Source: Defluviitaleaceae bacterium
GTDB lineage: Bacteria; Bacillota; Clostridia; Lachnospirales; WRAX01
Direction of reading: 5' to 3'
Assembly: GCA_009780415.1 (NCBI GenBank)
Contig: WRAC01000003.1
Location: 35,084-99,083, forward strand
DNA: 64,000 nucleotides
Translations under genes and position numbers: made by a program
The notes under the pieces: generated by a model
What the model was told of the DNA's origin: nothing
The model's input: the letters and a program-made list of their open reading frames with translations, nothing else
The model's database searches: none
Part shown: piece after piece, positions 35,301 to 43,869 of the stretch
Layout: every line of letters starts with the position of its first letter
How positions within the stretch are numbered: the first letter of the stretch is position 1

Positions 35301-38170
35301 TTCAAAGGAAAATCCTTAGGGCGCAGTAAAAATTCCTGCGGCGGCATGATATGGGAGATGTCAAAGTCATCCAGTACCAGCAGCCTGTTTATGGATTTTC
35401 TGTTTGGCGCGACGAGGGTGTCGGTCATGGGCGGGTCGGTGGGGAAGGTATAATTCCTTTGGCTTTGGCTCGTCGTAACGTTCAGGAAGAATATGTTGGG
35501 GTAACTGAACACATATTGGTTCTTTGCGGCTGCGGACATGTTTGAATCGAGGCTCACGGCCCTGGTCCTTACGGCGATTTGTAACGAAGTTTGTCCGCCG
35601 GGCGTTGTGACGGCGTTTACCTTGGGCATCAAATCGGTTTCCGTTTGCCCAAGCAGCTCAAAGAAAGAAAACGGCGCGGTATTCGGGTTTAACGCGGCGG
35701 TTTTAGAGAATGTGTCAAAACCGGTAAAGTTAGGCGGAACCGGCAGGACATGGCTGCCGTTCTGATGCACCGGCACGCCGTTCTCGTACACATTGCCGTT
35801 ATGCGTGGGGGAGGTCACAATATCAATTACTTCCTGCAAATTCCCGTTCGCGTCAGTCCACCGGTACAAACCCAGTACGATTTCAACATATCCGTATGCC
35901 CTGTCGTCCACTCCCGCGCCCATTTCGCTGTTCAGGTCGTACCGGACCGACATCGTGGTAAGCTGCGCGGTTTCCTTTGATACCGCCGTATTTAGCGGGG
36001 GAAGGAGCGTATTGCCCGAAGGATCCGAGGGATCACGGGGGACAATCCGCCTTAGCTGCTGGTCAATAAGGCTTGTTTCGGCTATATCCCATTCCAGATA
36101 CAGCGTTAATTCGCTGATGTCCTGGTTTATCGGCAAAAGCCTGTGCTTGTTGCCCATATATTCCCAAAAATCAAAATTGCGCGGCATACCGATCTTAACG
36201 TCGCCGTCCTCAGGTATAAGCCTGAACGGGCGGGACTCCCAAAGCCTGCCGTAGGGGTCGAAGGTAACGCGGTGGAAGCTTACAGGGTAACTGCCCGAAA
36301 TAGGTATCTCAAAGGCAATGAGGTTGGTGGTATTCCACATCCGTACGGTAACGGCATCGGGAGGGACCATGTTTGTGGTGGGGTTACCCTGTAAACCGAA
36401 TTCACCCACATATCTGAAAATGGTGTAATCGCCGGTAATGGCTTGCTGAGTGCGGAAGTATCTGTACGGCGTAACCCATACGACATAAATGCTGTCAAGA
36501 AACTCGGGGTACGTGTAACCCAGGAAGGTGCGCACCTTGTCGCCTATAGGCGTTGCGCTTCCCGCCGCTTCCGCGCTGAAGCTGGGGGCGGGCAGGTCTG
36601 TTATGCTGCCGGGCATACCGCCGGTAATGCTTATGGATGCCCCATTGTAAACGGTGCTTGCGGCAAGCCCGTCCAGGACTATCTCGATCGAATTTGTATC
36701 AGTGTGGTACCGTATCATGTTTAGCGTGGCGGGTTCCGCGGCCAGCTGGAACGGGTCAAAAACAATGCCCAGCCCGCCCGTAACGTCAATTATGCGGATA
36801 TCCTGGCCATTGACATTAACATCCCTTAAAAGGCCGAACCTGAAAATATTATTAGCCGAAAGCTGGTAGTCCGTAATTGTCGTGCCCGGCGGCGCGTGCG
36901 GAGGAATAACCGTGTCGAGGTGGAAGGATATACTCATATCAAGGAGGACGGAATTCCTTACTCCGCCAACCATCGGAAGGTTCGTTTCAAATCCCGTTCC
37001 GACCCATTTGAGGTTTTGGATATCCCACAGGCTGTAATTAAACCTGCCGCCCCCTCCCGGCCCGCCGCTGTCACGCCAGGCATAAGGCAACGGGATCGTA
37101 ACCCTCGCGCGCTGCGTATCCGCCCAGTTCTCGAACCATGACACCGCGCCGTTGTTGTCGCGGCGAAGATGGACGTGGGGGTCGGCGTTGACAACGCCAT
37201 TTGTGCCGAATGTATCGAACCATTTCCTCGAAGCCTGGTTTTCAGGCGGCACGTTGTGAACAAAATCATATACGAATCTGTCGCTTAGGTTCTGATGGGG
37301 AACCGCAGGGACGACGTAAGCGAAATCCTGACTGAAGGGCTGGGATTCAACATCGCCCGAATTAACGCCGTTAATTATATGATAGAAAAACGGATTTGGA
37401 TGTACGGCGTTAATGTTGCCCGGAACCAGCCTGCCAAACTCAAAGGTATAAATAATCCCGTTCTTGAGCAGGCCCTGCGCGCTGGCTTGGTGGGCGTTGA
37501 CGCCGAAGCTGACGGTGTCGTTTTGGGGGTTCCACAGCAGGTGGTATGTAGTCAGCGCGTCATAAATCGTTTGATGGATACCATCGCGCTTGACTTGAAA
37601 TGAAAAACCGTTGGCGTTTGACGTATCCAGCAGCACGTTTGGATAGACTAAGCCGGGAGTTATATCAAGGCCCAAAAGATCATATGTATCGTTTGGATCC
37701 ACCGCGTCGTAAGGTATGGTGTTATTTCCGGCAAGGTTATAAATGGAAAATTCGGCTGACCTTTCGTTGTTTCGCGTGCGCGCGCTGCTTATTGTGTTGT
37801 AACTTGTGTACTCAAAGCGCATTTTGTTGGGGTCGCCGCCGTTTGAAAGGAAGCTTCGCCGGAAGTCCAAACGCACGACCATGCCGTCGGTTAAAGGAAA
37901 TATGACGTAAATATCCTCTTCCGGCGGAACAACAAGGTCAAAGCTGAACGCGTTTTCAATGGAGGTACCCAAGGGTATGTATTCGGGGATACGCCCGCCG
38001 CTGATGCCGGATTCCCGGAGGGTTCTTCCCAGGCTGTTAAAACCGACGCGCGTTGAATCAAACGCGTGCAAATCCAAGGGAGGCTGCGCCATCCATACCG
38101 GCACGGCAAACAGAATGCCAAGAAGCAGCGCGATACCCCTCCTGATTGTACGCCGTTTTATCTTTATCAT
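32339..38170 (-). CDS. Giant secreted surface protein (1943 residues), FN3-type, SLH-like C-terminus
   Basis: 1943 residues. A twin-Arg-like basic start (MIKIKRRTIRRG) and hydrophobic stretch form a signal peptide of about 35 residues. The body is beta-rich with FN3-like stretches near residues 1240-1500 (TDTTSTLHWTAPEMIEDNYTVRYEVVR; TDYSFRVRLVDLGD). The C-terminal 90 residues (KQEAAYVIMALYELRTGIS ... RSVQAAFELDIFTENDWNPRETLSMMELLNML) resemble an SLH module and the tail of the downstream protein. Likely anchored to cell-wall polymer. GGAG precedes the ATG by 7 bases, and a TATAAT box is at 38211-38206. Divergent from a membrane protein and GH18 gene. Catalytic function not seen. Confidence 0.75.
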   Translation of the reverse strand: MIKIKRRTIRRGIALLLGILFAVPVWMAQPPLDLHAFDSTRVGFNSLGRTLRESGISGGRIPEYIPLGTSIENAFSFDLVVPPEEDIYVIFPLTDGMVVRLDFRRSFLSNGGDPNKMRFEYTSYNTISSARTRNNERSAEFSIYNLAGNNTIPYDAVDPNDTYDLLGLDITPGLVYPNVLLDTSNANGFSFQVKRDGIHQTIYDALTTYHLLWNPQNDTVSFGVNAHQASAQGLLKNGIIYTFEFGRLVPGNINAVHPNPFFYHIINGVNSGDVESQPFSQDFAYVVPAVPHQNLSDRFVYDFVHNVPPENQASRKWFDTFGTNGVVNADPHVHLRRDNNGAVSWFENWADTQRARVTIPLPYAWRDSGGPGGGGRFNYSLWDIQNLKWVGTGFETNLPMVGGVRNSVLLDMSISFHLDTVIPPHAPPGTTITDYQLSANNIFRFGLLRDVNVNGQDIRIIDVTGGLGIVFDPFQLAAEPATLNMIRYHTDTNSIEIVLDGLAASTVYNGASISITGGMPGSITDLPAPSFSAEAAGSATPIGDKVRTFLGYTYPEFLDSIYVVWVTPYRYFRTQQAITGDYTIFRYVGEFGLQGNPTTNMVPPDAVTVRMWNTTNLIAFEIPISGSYPVSFHRVTFDPYGRLWESRPFRLIPEDGDVKIGMPRNFDFWEYMGNKHRLLPINQDISELTLYLEWDIAETSLIDQQLRRIVPRDPSDPSGNTLLPPLNTAVSKETAQLTTMSVRYDLNSEMGAGVDDRAYGYVEIVLGLYRWTDANGNLQEVIDIVTSPTHNGNVYENGVPVHQNGSHVLPVPPNFTGFDTFSKTAALNPNTAPFSFFELLGQTETDLMPKVNAVTTPGGQTSLQIAVRTRAVSLDSNMSAAAKNQYVFSYPNIFFLNVTTSQSQRNYTFPTDPPMTDTLVAPNRKSINRLLVLDDFDISHIMPPQEFLLRPKDFPLNDDDNPVTLEMSFRAPYAELREFVEQFYTRRRDDMFPSGTVGGATASRPYVPVATFSLVISQSEELMMRFGNFLREHASNNPEAPLPPQMPAVYSDTGAVISPAEPIWYYTAMRNPGNPGALPTPVLPVYSFDIAVNMLGQAKPIRDILREGGVVVVADFPWDEHHLRTNVTYNPQRDRWLGEMDAGNSVRYPNPSLFYEMFAFDRNQKYYSAMFTELSLHHPFNPFTNDILRFYSNLTGIIAITTDGETDSVDPDEIPPGRPEWVRPIDPDGITDTTSTLHWTAPEMIEDNYTVRYEVVRTMTPVVPEALNFLGSLEEFMDLFTVNESGRVSYFINQRGTHPLISGPLPSYTAEPQSGFTRLYTLDDEYLLPNNIYYYYVRAVKFRNFGEHEEPVRVSSSVWDAISLTTNVVDGPRNLRILRDQENHPYDPLTEAVIQFEVLNGAAGFFWDLELSEAGSPWFPYWAGRRQLPRGEDLGNGWTLITYKITGLNASTDYSFRVRLVDLGDQPSMWTDPVFYRTEFDQDDYDIRHDINSWINFLRLNLWDEFNKPYWPLDKSASTALVLYRHAHSDSLVQSTVDAQLYIYSEPVDRLDILLPVSLIEAANRNNKSLIIRNGRFETIIPPNALTDALDGVTSARHDMARGDAGDYYVMFSVHYTKLSHNPVDGNELGGPQADIRAQAMASRITAKSLDDEILRIITAELESEELYEDARRVIRSMLEQNRPNDEIALYVYGYLDATKNRLMLDARTRYVESSYRSYPIMSFARPVQHALLTDSAADIITGYVAYTGSFAHSQASPYKTGMAVLLNGPASVIFTLFNALTGIPGLVETVDYPGDMASVIAKYGLADLVGTDLTITASLSAVMTIAARISGAPAGTDGINYFRNNGYSITGKTGSSSVSKQEAAYVIMALYELRTGISADSMQIRNFAATAGIQGIDDRYLRSVQAAFELDIFTENDWNPRETLSMMELLNMLSRLNSKLGL

Positions 38171-38205
38171 TTAATCATCTCCTATTTCTCACTTATCCAG
38201 AGGCT

Positions 38206-38233
38206 ATTATATCATAGAATGAAATGAAACAAA
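38206..38233 (-). promoter_or_regulatory. Promoter of the surface-protein pair
   Basis: TATAAT (38211-38206) with a TTTGTTT-like -35 region around 38233-38227 at 15-17 bases. The -10 is consensus and the -35 weak. Another TATAAT at 38260-38265 on the plus strand may serve the divergent gene, so about 50 bp hold both start sites. Confidence 0.5.
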
Positions 38234-38287
38234 ATCTTTTATTTTTTACTATTGTAGTATATAATGTAAAAATGAAGAGGTGATTAA

Positions 38288-38920
38288 ATGATACCAATTA
38301 TGCCTATATTAACGGTTGTTATAGTGTTGTCGGTGATCTTTACCGTTGCGTTGAAGAAGCATTCAAAAAGCTACGGGACGAAATTCGAGGAATACATTAA
38401 CCATGAAATAGATGCCAACGCCGTTAAAAGCAAGCCTATTGCCGACGGGGATTTCTTTGTGCCGGACATGTCGGCGTTCCCCATTATGCCGGATCAGGGG
38501 GAGGACCTGCCGGTTTTGCGCAGGCAGCGCGACGTAATAAACCGCGCGGGCAAAAAGATGATGCGGTTCGATAAACCCATGAGCAACACGGAACTCAAGC
38601 TTAAATACGGCACGGTCAATTTGGAAAAAATTACGGAATATGAGGAAAATTTCTATCAGTTCACATATGCGATAAACAATTGGGCCGAGGCTTTACTTGA
38701 AAAAAACGACGAGATAGCCGCGGAAAAAGTGCTTCGCGCAGGGGTACTGTGCCGGACGGAAACCAGTAAAACATACACCGTCCTAGCCGACATATATTTT
38801 AAGCAAAGACGCCGAACCGCGCTGCAAGAGCTGTACGACACAGTAAATAACAGGAACATGCCCGCGAAAGAGAAAACCTGGCGGTATTTGAACGATTTAT
38901 TAATTAAAATGGGGTCATAA
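38288..38920 (+). CDS. Membrane-anchored hypothetical protein
   Basis: 210 residues; I do not recognise a family. One N-terminal hydrophobic helix (MIPIMPILTVVIVLSVIFTV, residues 1-22) followed by a basic region and a soluble, helix-rich domain. The last 90 residues (NWAEALLEKNDEIAAEKVLRA ... YTVLADIYFKQRRRTALQELYD) look like TPR-type helical pairs, suggesting a scaffold or binding role at the membrane. AGAGGTG lies 6 bases before the ATG. Only 3 bp separate it from the GH18 gene, so the two are cotranscribed and probably act together. Confidence 0.72.
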   Translation: MIPIMPILTVVIVLSVIFTVALKKHSKSYGTKFEEYINHEIDANAVKSKPIADGDFFVPDMSAFPIMPDQGEDLPVLRRQRDVINRAGKKMMRFDKPMSNTELKLKYGTVNLEKITEYEENFYQFTYAINNWAEALLEKNDEIAAEKVLRAGVLCRTETSKTYTVLADIYFKQRRRTALQELYDTVNNRNMPAKEKTWRYLNDLLIKMGS

Positions 38921-38923
38921 CGC

Positions 38924-40690
38924 GTGGACGAACGGCAATGGAGACGGCGCAGGAAACGAAACGGCGTATCATATGCGGCGATAATACTGTTGTTCATTTT
39001 GATTTTAGGCATAATGGCGGCGGCTGTTTACTTATATGCCGAACGAGAGCGGCAGTTGAGGAACAGATACATACCGTTTTATGAATATTACGCGCGCCTT
39101 GATCCCAGCCGTATCGCGGTTGTTTGGGATGATACAATGCCGGAGCTGCCCAACGCGCCAATGGAGCGGGGAGGCGTTCTGTATCTGCCCCATGACCTTG
39201 TACGCGGTTATATTGACGAATATTTGTTCTGGGAGCCTGAGCATGGCAGGCTCACCATCACAACCGGGGAGAAGGTATTTAAATTTACGGCGGGCAGTGA
39301 GCTTTACACCGTTAATTTTTATCATACAGCCTTATTGCATGAACCTTTTATAAGTGAAGGCGGCATAGCTTGGCTCCCCAAGAGCTTTATAGACATTTTT
39401 TATGATGTTGAGATATCTTTTGACCCGAATCAAAGCCCGAAACTGTTAATTACGGGGGATCCATACGCAACACGGCTCATAGGACGGATTGGAGCCGATG
39501 GCGCCAAGCTTAGATACGGCCCCGGCCCGAAGGAGCCGATTGCGGCGGATCTCGCCGCGCACGAAAATGTGCGGGTTTTCCGCGATAATTTAGTGGTAGG
39601 CAGGGAAACGTACATAAAGGTAAGGGCGGGAAGCGGGATTACCGGCTATATCCTGAATACCGAACTGTCGGAGTTTAATTCCTTTAGGGGGCTGGAAAGG
39701 CCGGTTTGCGAATATAAACCGCCTTTGGACATAACCGGGCGCATAAACATGACATGGACTGTCTCGTCTGCCGTGACGGCCGAACCCGTGCCTAAGGGAT
39801 TGGACATAGTTTCGCCCCAATGGTTCACATTTGATTTGGAAAAGTTGGACGGGTCGATAAATTCACTTGCGTCGGAGGCCTATGTCAGATGGGCGCATGA
39901 GCATGGGCTGCTGGTTTGGGCGATGATTGACGATGTGACCGGAAGCCCCAACCCCGTAAACGCGGTTTTAACCGTACCCGAAAGCCGCGAGCGCGCAGTT
40001 GCGGAGCTTATAAGCTTAGCCGGGCGATTTAACCTTGACGGCATAAACATAGACTTTGAGCGAGTAAGGGAAGCCGACGCGCCGTTTTACTTGCAATTTT
40101 TGCGGGAGCTGTACCCGCTGATGCGGGAGCGCGGCTTAATTCTCTCCGTAGACATGCTTACGCCCATACGCGCAAACATGCATTACAACCGCGCGGAAGT
40201 GGCTAAAACAAGCGATTTTGTAGTAGTTATGGCTTATGACGAGCATTGGTCAACCTCGTCAGTCTCCGGGCCGAACGCGTCAATAAGCTTTGCGCGTAAC
40301 GCCGTTGTAAATACGCTGCGTGAAGTGCCGCCGGAGAAACTGATCATGGGCATACCGTTTTATGTCCGCGTGTGGCGCGAAACGGAAGGCGAAGACGGAG
40401 CGGTTACCGTGTCTCAGCGGGCCCTCTCCATGGACAGGGCCTACCGCCAGTTTACAGACAACGGCGCTGTATTTGAATGGGACGGGGCAAGCGCTCATTA
40501 CTATGCGGAGTATACGTTGATTGAAGACGGCGTGGAAGCTCTATACCGCGTTTGGCTGGAGGATGAGCGTTCCATGGAAGAAAAGCTGAAAGTTGCCCGC
40601 GCAAACGATATTGCGGGGGTATCGTCGTGGCGCATGGGGCTTGAGAAGGAGAGTATATGGGATTTGATTTACCGATATATGAAGCAGTAG
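38924..40690 (+). CDS. Membrane-anchored GH18 glycoside hydrolase with SH3b domain
   Basis: 588 residues from GTG. A transmembrane helix at about residues 20-42 is followed by a copper-amine-oxidase-N-like stalk domain (about 60-180), a bacterial SH3 domain (183-248, GADGAKLRYGPGP ... VRAGSGITGYILNTELSEF) and a GH18 barrel (260-588). The catalytic motif DGxxxDxE reads LDGINIDFE with Asp372 and proton-donor Glu379. The layout resembles YaaH/SleL-like spore or wall hydrolases that cut N-acetylglucosaminyl bonds. It would sit outside the membrane near the surface proteins coded divergently. All catalytic residues seem intact. Confidence 0.9.
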   Translation: MDERQWRRRRKRNGVSYAAIILLFILILGIMAAAVYLYAERERQLRNRYIPFYEYYARLDPSRIAVVWDDTMPELPNAPMERGGVLYLPHDLVRGYIDEYLFWEPEHGRLTITTGEKVFKFTAGSELYTVNFYHTALLHEPFISEGGIAWLPKSFIDIFYDVEISFDPNQSPKLLITGDPYATRLIGRIGADGAKLRYGPGPKEPIAADLAAHENVRVFRDNLVVGRETYIKVRAGSGITGYILNTELSEFNSFRGLERPVCEYKPPLDITGRINMTWTVSSAVTAEPVPKGLDIVSPQWFTFDLEKLDGSINSLASEAYVRWAHEHGLLVWAMIDDVTGSPNPVNAVLTVPESRERAVAELISLAGRFNLDGINIDFERVREADAPFYLQFLRELYPLMRERGLILSVDMLTPIRANMHYNRAEVAKTSDFVVVMAYDEHWSTSSVSGPNASISFARNAVVNTLREVPPEKLIMGIPFYVRVWRETEGEDGAVTVSQRALSMDRAYRQFTDNGAVFEWDGASAHYYAEYTLIEDGVEALYRVWLEDERSMEEKLKVARANDIAGVSSWRMGLEKESIWDLIYRYMKQ

Positions 40691-40694
40691 GCTT

Positions 40695-40814
40695 CTAACG
40701 GTTTTTATCTTCATTTAAATTGGCGTATGTGACAGGCCCTGTTGATTCTGTTTCTATACGCTTTTTTATTTCTTCAAAGTCAACAAGCTTGGCATTATCC
40801 GCCTCTTTATACAT
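40695..40814 (-). CDS. Small ORF, 39 residues, unknown
   Basis: MYKEADNAKLVDFEEIKKRI and a further 19 residues, acidic and helical in the first half. Its ATG overlaps the stop codon of an even smaller upstream frame in another register, which suggests either translational coupling or one gene broken by a frameshift. No family recognised. It is convergent with the GH18 gene, 5 bp away, and divergent from the XRE regulator. Confidence 0.35.
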   Translation of the reverse strand: MYKEADNAKLVDFEEIKKRIETESTGPVTYANLNEDKNR

Positions 40815-40875
40815 ATCTGTTGAGCAATTCCAACAATTCGTTAATAAATAGATTAAAGCGTTTATTATTATCCAT
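40807..40875 (-). CDS. Small ORF, 22 residues, unknown
   Basis: MDNNKRFNLFINELLELLNR, with AGGA 8 bases before the ATG. It ends in TAA overlapping the start of the 39-residue frame. A one-base shift would fuse the two into a helical protein of about 60 residues. It shares a leader region with the divergent XRE gene, an arrangement seen in regulator/small-protein pairs. Confidence 0.35.
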   Translation of the reverse strand: MDNNKRFNLFINELLELLNRYV

Positions 40876-40951
40876 AAAACACATCCTATTAATAGGGGTT
40901 AATACACATATTATAGGAGTGGTTATTAATAATGTCAAGCGTAAAATATGA

Positions 40952-40979
40952 GAATATGTCATATAGAGGTGACATATTC
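40952..40979. promoter_or_regulatory. Perfect inverted repeat at the XRE gene start
   Basis: GAATATGTCA, an 8-base spacer and TGACATATTC: 10-bp perfect arms that end exactly one base before the TTG start codon. The ribosome binding site AGAGG is in the spacer. It may be the operator of this XRE protein (autoregulation) or an mRNA hairpin presenting the site in its loop. Confidence 0.6.
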
Positions 40980-41198
40980 TTGAAAAATATTAAATATCTG
41001 AGGGTAACCCGCGATTTAACCCAATTAAATGTGCAAATGAAAACAGGTATAGACCAAAGCATGTTATCTAAGTATGAAAGAGGGGAAACTTTGCCTACTG
41101 TTGATACTTTATTGATACTTGCAAAGTTTTACAATACCAGCTTAGATTACTTAATGGATTTAACAGATAATCCGAACCCATATCCGCGTAAAAAATAG
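40980..41198 (+). CDS. Small XRE-family HTH transcriptional regulator
   Basis: 72 residues from TTG, or 88 from an upstream ATG at 40932. The helix-turn-helix spans LKNIKYLRVTRDLTQLNVQ ... MLSKYERGETLPTVDTLLILA, followed by the usual FYNTSLDYLMDLTDNP tail. I prefer TTG at 40980: AGAGGTG is 8 bases upstream and the protein then begins like most small XRE regulators (xKNIKYLR). The ATG at 40932 has a site 12 bases away and would make the palindrome coding. It probably regulates itself and the divergent small frames. Convergent with hflX, 3 bp apart. Confidence 0.85.
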   Translation: MKNIKYLRVTRDLTQLNVQMKTGIDQSMLSKYERGETLPTVDTLLILAKFYNTSLDYLMDLTDNPNPYPRKK

Positions 41199-41201
41199 AT
41201 T

Positions 41202-42542
41202 TTAAGTATTAATTGCAAACATCCCAAGCTTACCAACGGCCTCCTCATCCCCGTAAACCTCCAGCAGCACCCCGTCCGCCGTATGCTCGCGGTTCAGAAC
41301 CGTGCAGTGCTTGTGCGCGTAATCCAGCAGATAACCTTCGCCAAACGGCAGAAGGACGGTAATCCGCTTGCGCAGTGATTTAAGGGTTTGCTCAATGGCT
41401 TCAAGAAGATCCCCTTTGCCCGTGCCGCGCAGCGCGGCGGTGCGGACGCAGAATGACGCGCGCGGGTCTGTAAGCGGCGCGTTCATGACGCCATCCAGCT
41501 TATCAATCTTGTTAAATACCGTTATTACGGGGCCGCTCCCCGCGCCAAGGCTTGCGATGGTGGAATACGCCACATTCATCTGGTTTTGGAAGGTCTGACT
41601 TGACGCGTCCACGACATGGATGAGGATATCGGCGTACACAAGTTCTTCCAGAGTCGATTTGAACGCCTCAACTAAATCGGTGGGAAGCTTTTGAATAAAA
41701 CCTACCGTGTCCGTTAAGAGGACTTCGGCGCCGTTTATTTCAATTTTGCGCGTTGTGGTGTCAAGTGTGGCAAACAGCTTATTCTCGACAAAAACATCCG
41801 CTCCGGAAAGCAGGTTCATCATCGTCGATTTGCCCGCGTTTGTATACCCAACCAGCGCGATCACAGGAATGCCGGAACGCTCGCGCTGACGGCGAAGAAG
41901 GCCGCGCCGCTGACGAACTTCCTTTAGCTCCTGGCGGAGCTTTGTCAGCTTGTCGCGGATATGACGGCGGTCAGTTTCGAGTTTTGTTTCGCCGGGCCCC
42001 CTGGTTCCGATGCCGCCGCCCAGTCTGGACATCGCCGCCCCCGCTCCGGACAGCCGTGACAGCCGGTATTTAAGCTGCGCCATCTCAACCTGCATACGCC
42101 CCTCGGCGCTGCGCGCGCGCATGGCGAAAATGTCCAGGATAAGCGCGGTTCTGTCAATGATCTTCATGTTCAGCATATTGCTCAAATTACGTATCTGCGC
42201 CGGTGAAAGCTCATCGTTTAAAATAACGCAGTCGGCGTCCGTTTCCCTCGCAAGCGCTTTTAATTCGTCTATTTTACCCTTGCCAAGGTAGTGCCCCGGA
42301 TGGATGCCTTCACGGCGCTGCACCAGCTTCCCGGCAACCTCAGCCCCCGCCGTTCCCGCCAACTCGGCAAGCTCCGCCATCAACTCGTCAATATCGCCGC
42401 TAACGGCCCCCCGATGGCTCTTGTCCTCAATCCCGGCAAGCACGGCCCGTTCCTTTTTGTGTTCTTTTGTGTCTTCGCGCGGCGCCGGCGCCACATCTGC
42501 GGTTAAAAAATCATCAAAGTACGAGCTAGTCTTAGTATCCAT
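41202..42542 (-). CDS. hflX: Ribosome-associated GTPase HflX
   Basis: 446 residues. N-terminal HflX domain (ELAELAGTAGAEVAGKLVQ ... GHYLGKGKIDELK), the conserved linker GGGIGTRGPGETKLETDRR with a long coiled-coil, then the G domain: G1 GYTNAGKST, G3 DTVGFIQKLP, G4 NKID, G5 RTAA. It binds 50S and 70S ribosomes and rescues stalled ribosomes in other bacteria. The ATG has GGAGG 6 bases upstream, and a TATAAT box lies in the 73-bp gap to the divergent membrane gene. A C-terminal domain of about 55 residues is typical. Confidence 0.95.
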   Translation of the reverse strand: MDTKTSSYFDDFLTADVAPAPREDTKEHKKERAVLAGIEDKSHRGAVSGDIDELMAELAELAGTAGAEVAGKLVQRREGIHPGHYLGKGKIDELKALARETDADCVILNDELSPAQIRNLSNMLNMKIIDRTALILDIFAMRARSAEGRMQVEMAQLKYRLSRLSGAGAAMSRLGGGIGTRGPGETKLETDRRHIRDKLTKLRQELKEVRQRRGLLRRQRERSGIPVIALVGYTNAGKSTMMNLLSGADVFVENKLFATLDTTTRKIEINGAEVLLTDTVGFIQKLPTDLVEAFKSTLEELVYADILIHVVDASSQTFQNQMNVAYSTIASLGAGSGPVITVFNKIDKLDGVMNAPLTDPRASFCVRTAALRGTGKGDLLEAIEQTLKSLRKRITVLLPFGEGYLLDYAHKHCTVLNREHTADGVLLEVYGDEEAVGKLGMFAINT

Positions 42543-42615
42543 TTATGGCCTCCGCTTGATATTCGTTCTTATGCATGTTATTATATCATTAAAATTCCAC
42601 AGGTGAAGATAAAAA

Positions 42616-43845
42616 ATGATTAAAAAGGTTTTTTATAAAGAAAGCTTTATGATTTACGTGGTTATAACGCTTTCAATTTTATGTGCGAATCTGTTGATAA
42701 TGGGCTTTTCAGGAAATTCCCCCACCGCGCCTAATATTTATAATTCCTACTCGTTGCAAGCTCAGAGCTGGCTGAACGGGCGGCTGGACGTTGCGGAAAA
42801 TTATACGCATCTGGAAATAGCGGTTTATAACGGCAGATATTATATAAGTTTCCCGCCGCTGCCGTCTATTATCCTTATGCCGTTTTCGCTGTTCCTTAGC
42901 TCGGATACGCCGGATCATTTCATTACGCTGTTTATGGCTGTTCTTGCGGGAATCTTCGCTTATAAGCTGGCGCTTAACGAAACCGGAAACAAAACAAAAT
43001 CCCTTTTCTACAGTTTGTTCTTATGCATAGGAAGCAACTTCCTATTCCTGTCAAACACCGGATACGTCTGGTTTATGGCGCAGGTATTCGCTTTTAGCTT
43101 TACCCTTATGTCGCTGTATTATGCCCGGGTAAAAAAGCGCAGCCCGGTTAACCCGGCACTGTCGCTGCTGTTCTTCTGCTGCGCGCTGGGATGCCGGCCG
43201 CTCAACGCCGTTTACCTGCCCGTGATTTTCTATTTGCTTTATGAAAAAAACACGCCTTTTGCCGAATATATTAGAAAGTTGATTATATCAGCGATTCCTG
43301 CCATCATGTTAGGCTTCGTGTTTATGCTTCTAAACTATCTGAGGTTTGGGGATATCTTTGAATTTGGGCATAACTATCTGCCTGAGTTTACCGAATCCGA
43401 ACACGGGCAGTTCAGCCTCGCGTATCTGGCGGGGAACTTCCGCACACTTTGGCGCCTGCCCGATATCGCGGGAGGCAAACTAAGATTCCACGCATTCAAC
43501 GGTACGGCTTTTTGGCTTGTCAGCCCAATAGTAATCACATATGCCGTAACATTTATCCGCCGCTCCTTTCAAACGAAAAAGCTTAACATAACCCTGCTTC
43601 TTCTTGCCTCCTGCCTCTTGCATCTTCTTTTTACCTGCGCTCATAAAACCATGGGGGGCTGGCACTTTGGACACAGATACACGGTGGACATGCTGCCTGT
43701 TTTATTCCTTGGGCTTTTATTACAGATTAAAGGGTTAGGAAAAGGTTATGACAAGGCGGATATTATGTTCTCTATCCCGCTTTTCGTATGGGGGCTTGGG
43801 TTAAATGTTATCGGCACGGTTTTCCTGTATCGCGGTATTTTATAA
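42616..43845 (+). CDS. Polytopic membrane protein, GT-C glycosyltransferase-like
   Basis: 409 residues with about ten hydrophobic helices. The first loop (LQAQSWLNGRLDVAENYTHLEIAVYNGRYYISFPP) lies between helices 1 and 2, where GT-C enzymes carry their acidic catalytic residues; ALGCRPLNAVYLPVIFYLLYE and FGHRYTVDMLPVLFLGL are conserved-looking segments. The overall plan resembles PMT/ArnT-type lipid-linked sugar transferases, but no family was confirmed. AGGTGA precedes the ATG. The downstream 80-residue gene begins 24 bp after it. Confidence 0.6.
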   Translation: MIKKVFYKESFMIYVVITLSILCANLLIMGFSGNSPTAPNIYNSYSLQAQSWLNGRLDVAENYTHLEIAVYNGRYYISFPPLPSIILMPFSLFLSSDTPDHFITLFMAVLAGIFAYKLALNETGNKTKSLFYSLFLCIGSNFLFLSNTGYVWFMAQVFAFSFTLMSLYYARVKKRSPVNPALSLLFFCCALGCRPLNAVYLPVIFYLLYEKNTPFAEYIRKLIISAIPAIMLGFVFMLLNYLRFGDIFEFGHNYLPEFTESEHGQFSLAYLAGNFRTLWRLPDIAGGKLRFHAFNGTAFWLVSPIVITYAVTFIRRSFQTKKLNITLLLLASCLLHLLFTCAHKTMGGWHFGHRYTVDMLPVLFLGLLLQIKGLGKGYDKADIMFSIPLFVWGLGLNVIGTVFLYRGIL

Positions 43846-43869
43846 GGATGCGTCTCATAGAATAATTCC

